Source: Leptobrachium leishanense (lineage: Eukaryota; Chordata; Amphibia; Anura; Megophryidae). Taken from it: a stretch of 64,000 nt of DNA. Where the stretch lies: positions 148,774,101 through 148,838,100 of the forward strand of contig CM019065.1 in NCBI GenBank assembly GCA_009667805.1, in the 5' to 3' direction. The translations under genes and the position numbers were made by a program. Under the pieces are notes generated by a model. The model was not told the origin of the DNA, did not search any database, and was given only the letters and a program-made list of their open reading frames with translations. Below are positions 39,101-51,100 of this stretch, one piece after another. Numbering within the stretch: the first letter of the stretch is position 1; each line of letters opens with the position of its first letter.

Positions 39101-42100
39101 GTCCACATTAGCAGCTTCCATAGATGTCTTGAATGTTTTCAATATCAAGTGTAATTTTGCAAATAACAAGAGAACAGACTCTTACATGACAAGCAACCAA
39201 TGCTCCTGTATTCCATCCAATCAGAATTACTGGTTTATGTGGAAAGTTGCTGTGTACCTGCAAACAAAAACAGATGAAATATTACAAGCCTATAAACTGC
39301 CCGTTCTATTTCTGTTTCTTTAATTGCCACTTGTTTGATATGAAATACCTCAAGGACTTTTCCACGCAAAGCACCAATCATGTTTTCCAGGCACTGTAAG
39401 GAGGACACCCCAGTGTTGCTGTTTAGCAACTGAGTACCAACAGGCACAACCTTCATGGAGAAGAAAAAAAGTGTCAGAAGCTGCAGGATCTTCCTTTACT
39501 GATTGACCAAATTGTATGAAAGAAATTGACAAAATGAAATACAGTTGATATTCCCTTCATACACAAAAAAAAAAAGATAAAATGCACCCACTATGCTCTT
39601 TGCTTGTTGCTGCAAGGTCGGCTTTTCTGATCTCACCTGACTTTTAAACATCGGCAGCGCTAATTGGACCTCATATTTTGTAAAGGACATTCTATAGAAA
39701 GAACTAATCCTGTGGCAGCTAGAGAATAAAAAGCTATTCTAAAGTTGCTTGCCATTCTCACGGATTACATAGTTAAACAGGCTGAAAAAGTCGTGTGTCC
39801 ATTGAACACAGCCTTCCACACATTACCTACTGCTGTTGATCCAAAAGTAGGCAAAAAACCCAGTCTGAAGCGCTCATCAATATGCAACATACTGGGGAAA
39901 AATCCTTCTTGACCCCAGAATGGCAGTCAGATTTCTCCTTGGATCAAGCTGTTTTTACCCACACATTAAAATTTGTAACTCTTAATTTTATGTTTTTGCA
40001 GGAAGTCATCCAGTCATTGTTTAAATGTCTTTACAGTCTCTGACCCAACCACCTCAACAGGCAGAGAATTCCACAGCTTTATTGCTCTCACTGTAAAAAA
40101 TCCCATCCTATGCTGAGCTTCCTTTCATCTAATCTAATGGGTGACCTCGTGTCCTGCGTATAGTTCTATTAATGAATAGGTTTCCAGACAATGGTTTATA
40201 ATGGCCCCGTATATATTTATATAAAGTTATCAGATCCCTTCGAAGGCGCCACTTCTCTAAACTAAACAGGTTTAAGCTTGTTAGCCGTTCTTTGTAACTT
40301 CAATCTTCCATTCCCCTTAATAATTTAGTTGCCCAAATTTGCATTTTTCTAGCCCGGCATATTCAAGGTGCGGTCTTGCCATTGATTTATAAAGAGGCCA
40401 AATTATGTTTTCATCCAGAGAGTGAATTCCCCTTTCTATGCATGCCAATACTTTGCTGGCCTTGGCGGCTGCTGTTTTACATTGGACAGTGTTGCTTAGC
40501 TTGAAGTCTAAGATTATTCCCAAATCCTTGGGTTTTGGGTGAAAGTGTCAAAAAATAAATAACACTGCCATAACTTGGCGTTAACCAATCTTGCATCACC
40601 AAAGTCACTCAACACCAGAGAAAACTGACTGCTCAAGACATGAAGAAGACCTCAGTGCGATCCGCTGCCTTGTCTGTTCGTAGATCAAAGAATATGCAGA
40701 ACATATAGTTCTCCTGGATAAAGATCCAGCAAAAATGTAAATTAACTGAGATTTTGAATTATGTGGTCGATTACGGATTCGCAGATCCTGTGTGCGCTCT
40801 GTTTATACCTTAGCCAAGCAAGAAAGCTGAGACTGCCAAAATCGGTGTCTTCGTGAAGTAGGGAACACAGCGCTTGTTGGTCCAGAGGGCGCAATGAGGA
40901 TAAGGGGTGATCCAGGAAGCTTGTTCTAGATAGAAGGAAACAGCGTAGATCATTCTATGTTCCACTCAAACAAAATCCTAGACAGCAAGCCATGTAGTGG
41001 AGTAAAAACTGACACACTCTGTACTTACAGGCTTGTTATGAGACAACACTCCCACTGCTGGATCCCATGGTCTCTTCAGTAGCAAAGAAAGGGCTTCCGC
41101 ACTTGCACTCCCTGCTCTGACAGTGGAAGTGAGCAACATTCTGTCAATTAGTGACGGGATCTGCAAAAGATGCATAGCTTATAAGAGGCTACTCTCAAAT
41201 CTTCATATTGCCAGATTTAAAATTTTACGCTTGCAATACTTTTCCGCTACAAGATTAAAATCCTCACTAATAGCCTGCATAAAAGCATTCCTGTCCAATG
41301 CTCTATTTTCTCAAACATGAAAGTATGCAATATGCTGGCATATGTTGTTTTTGCACAAGCAGCTAGACCTCCATAAACATTGTTAAGGGTACTAATTTAT
41401 TATTTTCTAAAAATCATAACAAGCTTCATTACCTTTCCTTTAAGAGTCTGCAAGGCATCCAGGTAAGCTGCAAGCAATGGCAGGCTGAGTGTCTCCACTA
41501 AAGTACTATGCAGCCATTGCACCAGCTTTGTGTCCCAGCTCACTGATGCCAAAGTCTGGCGCACACGGCGAGCACACTTGTCCACAGCTATTCTTCTTAG
41601 TACCGGTTCATTAGAGGCCTGAGAGAGACATGGCAGCATTAAGGAAAAAGACACCATAAACAACGATGTCAAAGTATGATTTCACTGATATGTGAAGGCC
41701 GTCTGCTTAATTTTCTAAACACTCATGACGAGCCATCTTTGGGCGAAACCCATGTCGGGTGCACGGAGATAGGGGCTTAGCAACAATTGCTAAAAAAGAC
41801 ACAATGAAGCACTAAAAAAATACTTTGTTATATATAGAATGCAGAATTGTACTCAGGGATATTACTAACAGTTTCTTTGCTATATCAATGACCATTCCCT
41901 TTGGAAGCTTAGCAATGTTATTCAGCTGGGATTGCTGCTGATTATTGTGACATAGCTTGATGTCCTAGATGTGTTGGCTCAAATTTACATCAGTATACTA
42001 TTGAGTGCTTTGGATAATTTGTTTTATGACATAATATTGTTACCCTTGTAACCCACTCCATTTTTCATTAAGGTATGCACCTCTCCTGTTCATTATTAGT

Positions 42101-45100
42101 CGCTTGAAATTAGGGCTGAAACAATTAACCTCCCTGGCGGTCTAATTTTTTCAAAATTTCATGTATAAAAGAGTCTCAATTTTTTTTTTATGGAAACGTG
42201 ATTTTGTACATAGTTAGCCTGTAATAATTATGAATCACGCACTGAAATCCGTGCAATCAAATTTTACTGGTAAAATCCTTTATAAATAAATAAATAAAAA
42301 AATAGTAAATACACTGAGTCCGATAAAGTTTGAAACACGACAGAATAATTATTATCCAATTATCCAAAATAATGCAAATAAATGATATTCAATAAAATAC
42401 AACAAAAACCACTGAAATCTGTCTGAAAACAAGGCTGAGACGATGTATGGTCTGTTTCTTATCCTGTAGTGCCACCTAGTGGCCGTTCATAAACATTGCA
42501 CTTTGGATTATACAGTGTTTTATGAATTTTTTCTAAGTTTGATGCCTGGTCCAGCCCCCTGCATCGTGTGACTCGCAGGGAGCCTTACCAGGAAGCAGCT
42601 CGCCGCGATCACACTGCGGGGGACAGTGAGGGAGCCAGGAGGAGGTGAGTATGCATCCAGCCCGAGTGTGGCTCAGGGTTACCGTTCATGGTAGAGAAAT
42701 TTAACCTCGGGTCACACTCGGGAATACCGCCAGGGAGGTTAAATCGATTAATTGACAACTAATCGATAATGAAAATAGTTGTCAACATTCTCATTATCGA
42801 TTAATCGGTTGGCGATTAATCGACTTGTGCACAGCACACACTGTTTGGAGTCAGACCGAGTTAAACGTTATAACCTCTGATTGAGCTTCGGAGCTGATTG
42901 GAGAAGACTTGCTGCTGCTTTAGGCTAGGGTCAGACTAACGCATTTTTCGCGCTGTCCGTGAAAAAGTGCGTTCGAACGAATGGATAGGCGATAGCGGTC
43001 ATACGATGCGCATTTTCATTCGTGATTTTGTACGGTTATCAATATAACACTTTTTGCGTCTGGACGTGATGTTGGCCGGACATTAGCAGCGTCTGATGTC
43101 TCCTAATCACACACACATGCCGCTAGCGGACGCAGCGCACTCTGTACGTCAGTACTAGCGGTTTGACGTTCTCTAAAAAATGCGTTCGTTTGCCATTTGC
43201 GTTGCGCGGCTGCACTTTTGTGCGGACATTCTTCGTATGTTGCCCGGCATTGGACGTAATTTGCTGCTAGCGCGGCCGTGATTTAGTGCGGCTAAACGCA
43301 CGTTAATACTGCGTTAGTCTGACCCTAGCCTTAGGCTGCGGTCACACGAGCGCACTCAGTGCCAGTCATAACCAGTTTGTTTTTATTCAGTTTACAGCTC
43401 TAGCAGCAATTTAACACAAACCCTGGGACACTGTCACTGGGTATGGGCACCGTGCCTCTGGTATTTTATACTTACTGGAGTCCTGTGCCACCACCCCAAA
43501 CTGCCTGCCACCCCCTCTTTGGTCTGGAGGTGCCACTCTCTCCCTTTGGGCAGGTCCCGTCCCACACTCTCCCTTCCATACTCAGGTCTGGTATTTTGCA
43601 AAAACCCGCTCCCTCTTACACTTGGGTCAAGTCCCTTGAACAAACTCCCTCCCTTCCACCTCCTCCCCCACGCAGTTTGTTCATGAAATTATTGTAAAGG
43701 GACACTCTACGCACCCTGACCACTTTAGCTTAGTATTAAATTGGTCAGGCTGTGTGGAGCGTCCCCTCTCACCATGCTTTTGTGCTAAAATGTCTGAGCA
43801 CCCGTAGCAGCATTCATTTCAGAAGAAAGCAGCATCAATCCATCACTCTGATCAGGCGCTCATACACCTTGTGTGCGAAAAGTATGCAATTTGCGTATAT
43901 ACATACAAAAGTAATATACACTACGCAAATTGCTTATGGAAAAAACAAAGAGGGAGGGAGGCAGGGGTTAATTTTTTTAAATTTTTACATAATATTCCTT
44001 TGAAGTAGAATTTTATTTTTTTATTATCTGATTAATTGAAAAAACAATTGGCCAACTAATCGATTTTTTGCACAATCGTTAGTTGCAGCCCAACTTGAAA
44101 TAGCAAATCTGATGATGAATTTCCACAATTAGCAGAGATATTTGCACACCTTTAGGCAGTGTGTGTGTTTTGTTATTCTTGTGATATCATGGTTTTGTTG
44201 TTAAGTGCAGGGGTGTGGGAATTGTATCGCCCGACGCCCGGGACATGAAGATCCGGGCGCCGGGCGAGTAGTTTTTTTGGAGATGCAGTCCGGCGGGCAC
44301 TGCGAACTAATTCCAGCGACGCCCCCAATACGGCATCCGAGGGGCTTGGGCAGCTGTTCGAATGCTCTATCGGCATTCGGACAGCCGCCCCTGGAGCTCT
44401 CCGGCATACGAACCTTCCTGAGCGGCGCCGACAAAGTCTTTGCGCTTCCGCACGTTGAAGGACCCTAGCCACGATCACGTGGGAGTCCCACGTGATCGCG
44501 GCTGGGGACCTTGAGCGAGCGCACGCGCAAAGACTTTGTCGGCGCCGCTCGGGAAGGTAAGTATGCCGGAGAGCTCCAGGGGCAGCTGTCCGAATGCCGA
44601 TAGAGCATTCGAACAGCCGCCCCATGTCTGGTCTGGGGTCTGAGCTGGGGGCATGATCCATGAGAGTGGGGGGGGGGGGAGATATCCATGAGAGTGGGGG
44701 GCAATATCGATGTGTGAGCTGGGGCATTATCCATGAGCTGGGGGCAGCATCCATGAGCTGGGGCAGTATCCATGAGCTGGGGCAGTATCCATGTGCTGGG
44801 GCAGTATCCATGTGTGAGCTGGGGCAATATCCATGAGCTGGGGCAGCATCCATGAGCTGGGGCAATATCCATGAGCTGGGGCAGTATATCCATGAGCTGG
44901 GGCAGCATCCATGAGCTGGGAGCAATATCCATATATCTCGGGGGGGGGGGCATATACATGTGAGCTGGGGCATTTTTATGAGGTCTGTTCTTATTGGAAA
45001 GTGGTCACATGACATAAAATGAAAGTATTGGTACCCGGTATCGGTACCCGGTATCGGTGAGTACTTGAAAAAAGTATCGGTACTCGTACTTGGTCTTAAA

Positions 45101-48100
45101 AAAGTGGTATCGGTGCATCCCTTATACATACATACATACATACATAACAAAATAGTGTTTAAATAAAGGTCTTTATTCATCACATGTATCTGACGCTGCC
45201 TCTATAGGCTGTTATGAATAAAGACCTCTATTTAAACACTATTTTGTTGAAATTATCAGGACAAGTTGATCATCCTGAGGGACAAGTAGATTGGACTACT
45301 ACTTAGTCCGTTGGACAAGTAGATTTTTTTTAAATTTCCACACCCCTGTAAGTGAATTCTCTTTACGCTATGGCAGGGCCGTCTTTAATGCGGGGCAAAA
45401 GGGGCAGCTGCCCCGGGCCCAGTCATTGTTGAGGGGCCCAAAGCAGCTGCCCCTTGGGCCCTCGTAAACTGTGGCCAACCGCTGGACTGGGATACCGGGA
45501 GCCAGGAGGAATGAGGAATGCCCTCCCCTATCCCCCCTCATTTTCCTGTCCCCGCGCATCGTACACTTGCCTGTACGGGGAGCGAAGGGGGGGGGGGGTG
45601 TGGGCTGCGAGCAGAATGGAGCTAGACAGCCAGGGACCCAGCCAGGGGCATACAAAGGACATCAACCCCCCTGCTCCTCTTCTGACTCAGCAGGCACAGC
45701 AGCGTGCAGATTGGCAGCCCTGGAAACTACAGCACAGCTGCAGAGTCTCCCCTGTGTCCTGGTCCTGCCTCCTCACAGCTTCGGGTCCTGACAGGGAGGT
45801 AAAGAGGCACAATGAATAAATTCAGTAGGGGGGGATTCGTGGCTAGTGAAGTTTTCCTGATATTTCTCCTTTTATATGATTTTATTTAGTCCTATTTAAA
45901 TAACTGTTTAATGTGTAAAGACCATCAGGCTTATTCAGAGAGCACCGAAATGTTACTGACTCTCTGGTCCCCCTCACTTTTGCGAGTTAAATTTGCCGAC
46001 CCTGCTGTGAATTCAGTATTCACAACAGGGTCCTCGACGTGCAGCGAATTGACCCGCCAAACGCTGCAAACCCGCTGATTGCCGCAGATCAACCCGCCGA
46101 ACACAACCGCAAACTTACTGAACAAAACCGCCAAACACACCCGTCTAAGAGACGGCCAAATGCACCCGCAAGCCGCCAAAGAGACTGCTGAACACAGCTG
46201 ACGACCCGCCGAACGCAGACACGAAAAGTGGACCAGTCGCTGAACGGGTAAAAAAAAACCCGCAACTTTTAAATGGCTTTTGCAAAAAAACTACTTCATG
46301 AAAATGCCAGGAATATATAAAGGTCCTATGAACAATAATAAAAAAGTCTGTTTATAAAAAAGAAAGCCATTTAAAAAAATTCCCCAGAAAAATGCCCAAA
46401 AAGTTATTTTTTGCTGCAGATTAAAAGAATAAACGATTAGATATTGAATTAAAACGGGAATATTTTTAACATTGAAACCTATGGGATTCGCCTGAATAAA
46501 CCTGTCGAATGAGACCACTGAACATCAGGGCATTTCACTGACATTTCTCTGCTGTTCAATGTGAATAGATTAACCATTGCTTCTCTATGGGGGATTTCAT
46601 TGCCACCGAACAGGCACCATATTTGCTGGCAATTCACCAATATTTGGCGAACTGCCTGCTCTTTGAATAGCCGAATGGCCACAAAATGTCACCATACGGG
46701 GAAATTCACTGTTTGGTGCAGTATCTGGGCCAGTTTGTCTCTCTCTGAATGACCCTGTATGTGTGGGAGTTTGGCCTAACACAGGGACTGGTCAGTAGAT
46801 ATTATTACTGTGCTGTAATTATTATTTTATCATTATGGAATGTCTCCTCTGTGTTCTATGCCAGGATATTATTTGTGTTTCCTTTTTTTTCCCTGTCCCT
46901 TCACCATAAGAGTTTGTGGGCACTTTTCCTTGTCCTGTGCTAAAACAGGGACACTAAGGTGGAGGTTTCCCCTTAGTATCCCTGTTTTAGCACCGTATTA
47001 CGGGTCAGGGGTTCGTTCAGAAGCCTGCCCCGTAATGCAGCGCTAAGCGCCGCTATGAGTACTGCCTCCTGCAGTCCATAGGACTCCATGGAGGCTTGTG
47101 CTGCCCGGCCGCGTGACCTGCAGGATCTTGCCTCTCGTGAGATCTTGCAGGTTTTGGGGGGCCCAAGAAAATGATTGCCTAGGGTCCAATTAATATTAAA
47201 GACGGGCCTGCGCTATGGTAGTATCCACTGTGGTGGGATATTTTAAGTAATATTACAATAAAAGGTGATATTTTATACATTTTACAGGTAAAATAGGTTG
47301 TAAGCCCTGGTGTTCAGGAGTCCAATCCTTTTTTATGACTTCAAAGTACGTATAAACAAGATGAGCAAAAAAAGGTGAAAATGAGCTCAGCACCCAGGGA
47401 GGAAATGGCTCAACAGCGATGGGGTTCATCTCGACGTTTATCATGAGTGTGTGTATTGGATAGGGACCTTTGTCGTCGTCCCCCGGTGCAAATTTTCTGT
47501 TCGTGTTTTCTTTGCAGTTTCGTAAGGTTTCTTCTGATGCTTTTCGGGCTTTCTTCTTCTGATTGGACTGTTTGGAGCGCTTAAAAAGAGCTTGCTACTC
47601 CGTGCACGGCCCTTTATGGACAGATTGATGGGGGTGGATTATGTCTACCGGGGAGGGGTCTACCCCAACCTTGGCGATAGCTTGATTGTTTTTTTCTGTT
47701 TGACTTGCTGCTGCGGGTAGTAATAAAGAAAAGAGACAAATACTCGCCCCAAGTCTTTTAAAATCCAAACTTTCCACAATTTTGGTATGAAACTTTGGAA
47801 ATTTCACACTTGTACCCGATTAATATTTTTACACAGCTCTGTAACCATTACTTGTATGGGTAATTTAGAAGGCACATCTAGGCACCATGAACATTTTACA
47901 AAGTTTCTTTCTGCAGAGGTACTTACCAGCTGGAAGAGCGCAATTGGAGACGGCAGCGCCAGAATGGTACCATGTTGTTGTTTTTTTTGCCTATACATCT
48001 CTGCCCACCCCCCTAATATTGCTTAACTACAACTTCCATGATTCTCTGTAAAACCTAATTGATTCAATGAATTCTGATAATTGTTGGACATCAACATCTG

Positions 48101-51100
48101 GGAGGGGACACAGTTTGAGATTTCTGGCCTAGAGTGTCCCATCAAGTCATTTACTATAAAATATGGGCAGTTTGTATGAATAAAATAAAAAAAAATATTA
48201 AGCAGTAACACATTCTGCAGCGCTGTACAAGACGTACAATGGATAAAAACAATACAATTTTACAATACACCAACAAGGCAAGTCAATAAAGCAACAAACA
48301 GATTCAGAAGGAATTGCGGGCCCTAATCCCAAGGGAATTTACAATCTAGACGTGTGAAGGGGTGAGAAACAGGAGGAGAGAATTGCAGTGATGAAGACGG
48401 TTACTGGCACGGTCAGATATTTTGTTACTGGGTTCGGTGGTAGGTTTCACTAAACAAGAGTGTCTTCAGGGAGCATTTAACAGAAACCAGATTGGGGGAC
48501 AGTCTAATATTGTGTGGACGTGTGTTCCATAGGGTCGGAGCCGCATGAGAATAGTCCTGCAGTCTGGCATGTGAAGAGGTGATAATGGAGGAAGCCAGGA
48601 AGAGGTCATTGTTGGATTTTAGGGGGCGAGCTGGGGTGTATTTGGTAATTAGTGAGGAAAGAAGTTATTGAGGGTTTTGTAGGTCAGGGTGAGTAGTTTG
48701 AATTTGATTCTGCTGTGGATGGGGAGCCAGTGTAGGGATTCACAGAGAGGAGCAGCAGAGACAGAGCGACAGGTGTGATTGATAAGCTGGGCTGATGCGT
48801 TTAGGATAGACTGCAAGGGGGACAGAGGAGAGAGAGGGGAAGGCCAGTCAGAAGGTTGTTGCAGTATTCTAGGAAGGAGATTATACAAGAGAATGGACAA
48901 GCTGCTTGATGGTGTTGGCAGTCAGAAATGGATGAATTTTGGCAATATTGCAGAGGTTTTTGCACCACGATGAGGAGGGCCGAAGGAAAGACTGGAGTCA
49001 AGAGTCACTCAGAGGCAGTGGACTCGACCTGAGGGAAGTATAGTGATACCAACAACAGTTATAGAAAAGTCATAAATTAGAGTAAGAGGGGGGATTTAGA
49101 AGGAGCTTGGTCTTCGACATATTGATCTTCAGGTAGTGAGAGGCCATCCAAAAAGAGTTTCCAGAGAAACAGTCACTGACCGGAGAGAGAACAGGGAGCG
49201 AGATCGGGAGTGGTGAGGTAGATCTGAGTGACAATAGCGTATAGGTGATACTTGAAGCCATAGCTGGTGATGAGCTTACACAGTGAGGAGGTGGTGTAGA
49301 TGTAAAAGATCAGAGAACCCAAGACAGAGCCTTGAGGTATGCTGACTGACAGTGGCATTGTAGAGGAGGAATTGCCAGCAAGGGATACTGAGCAGTATCT
49401 ATTGCAGAGGTAAGATTTTAGCCAAGAAATGGAGGTATCAGAGACACCAAGAGAACGGAGGGTCTTTAGGAGTAGGAATGGTCAACTGTATCAAAGGCAG
49501 TTGAAAGGTCAAGGAGGACACGTATAGAGTAATGTCCATTGCATTTAGAAGAGAGCAGGTCATTAATAACCATAGTGAGAGTGGTTTCTGTTGAATGTTG
49601 GGAGTAAAAGACAGATTGCAGGGGATCAAGCAAACAAATGGAGGATAGAAAAGAGCCGGGCACAATTTTGTAAATGGTAGAATAATCCTAAATCCAAAAA
49701 TATAAGAGCCAGAAGAAAATTTGAGAAGACTCTGATCCCTGGATTCGTGAAATCGTGCAGTAAACACAGCAATGTCCAAATCATGTCCATAGGCCAATTC
49801 CTCATTATTAAGTGTGAAAACATTTTAGAAGTTATATAATGTGACCATAAAGATAATGAATAATGACAAGAGAAACTCACCCCATCATTAGCAAGCCGAG
49901 CGAGTCGATCACACTGAAGTGCTTTGAGGATCTTGTTGAAAAGTTTGTTCTGTGCAGAACTCCATCCAGACCTGAAGGAAAGAGACGGTCACATGAAATG
50001 AACATAGCATTCTGAAACTAAACTGCAAAAATAACAGGTTTTGAATTTTGTTGGCGGATGAAATTGTTTTGGCCTGTACTTGGCAGTACATAAATGGAGT
50101 ATAGCAATTGATTTCCCCTCATCATCTTTCTTTACATGTTTTATAAGACCAACTGTACTGAACATTAAGTTTCAAGCTGTGAAATTTCACTTGGATATCT
50201 ACGAGCACAGTGCATGCATAGTCGCCGGCACAGAATACACTTTACATATACTGTTGAATAAAGCATAATAGAAACAGGTTTAAAAAAATGATAAAACTGG
50301 CAGCTTTATCCTAGTTATAATGTAACACTTAAGTGAAATGTTAGCCCCTCCATTCACCAATAGTCAAGCTCACCTGTTTACATGGTCTTCCCAGTCATCA
50401 GATGGAGGGGGAGCTTCTGTGTCGGTTCGCACAAAAATCACATGACGCTCACATTCAATCATCACATTACGTGCCTTCTGATTGTCATACAATGGCATGG
50501 GCGTGGGAGTGACTGTCTCAACATCAATAGGGACATCTGTTTCGCTGCAGGATGGAACATTAGATTAGTGCAAGAAAATGATGGGGACTATTTCACTGAC
50601 TGCCTACAGCATCAACAGAGAAACTAGCCTGCGATCCACTGCAAAGTGAAGCAAACATTTTGCAGGCTTGACTTGACTCCGCTCCGCCTTGCATCCCGTC
50701 TACACTGCATCATGTTTGCTTCTCTCCACACTCGACAGGAATCCAATACTATGCAAGTTTCTTTCTCATCAAACGAAGCAAAGCCCATTTCATAGAAAAA
50801 AACATCTTTATTGTAAAACAACATGCCAAAACTTTATTTTCACAAAGCGAATGCCATATAGGCAAGGTCTAAACTCCACTCATAATAGCCGCCCAACCGC
50901 ACTGATATGTTACGTCCATTTAGAAAGCTTCTATTGAATAAAAAAACATATAAATTAAAATTTATTCCGAATAGTATAAAAATAAATAGAAAAAAAAGGT
51001 AACCCTAAACACATAGCACCACCACTGTCTGTAATATATATATATACACACACCACACACAGACCTCAGAGAGAGAGATACAGTCATGGCCGAAATTATT

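Larger units (their letters stand above)
42111..44093. mobile_element. Non-autonomous hAT (family H), copy 1, with nested MITEs
   Basis: Ends tagggctgaaacaa and gttgcagcccaa with an 8-bp duplication cttgaaat (42103-42110, 44094-44101). Carries repeated taatcgattaat-type motifs near both ends. Two MITEs sit inside (42125-42742 and 42923-43330). A sister copy is at 55557-56607. No transposase. Confidence 0.9.

Noticed and set aside
44173..45183. 336-codon minus-strand frame with [10 protein letters not shown] repeats
   Set aside because: Translation of the 17-19 bp minisatellite inside a hAT element.
45454..45819. 121- and 106-codon plus-strand frames
   Set aside because: Lie within a non-autonomous hAT, overlap each other and have no recognisable domain.
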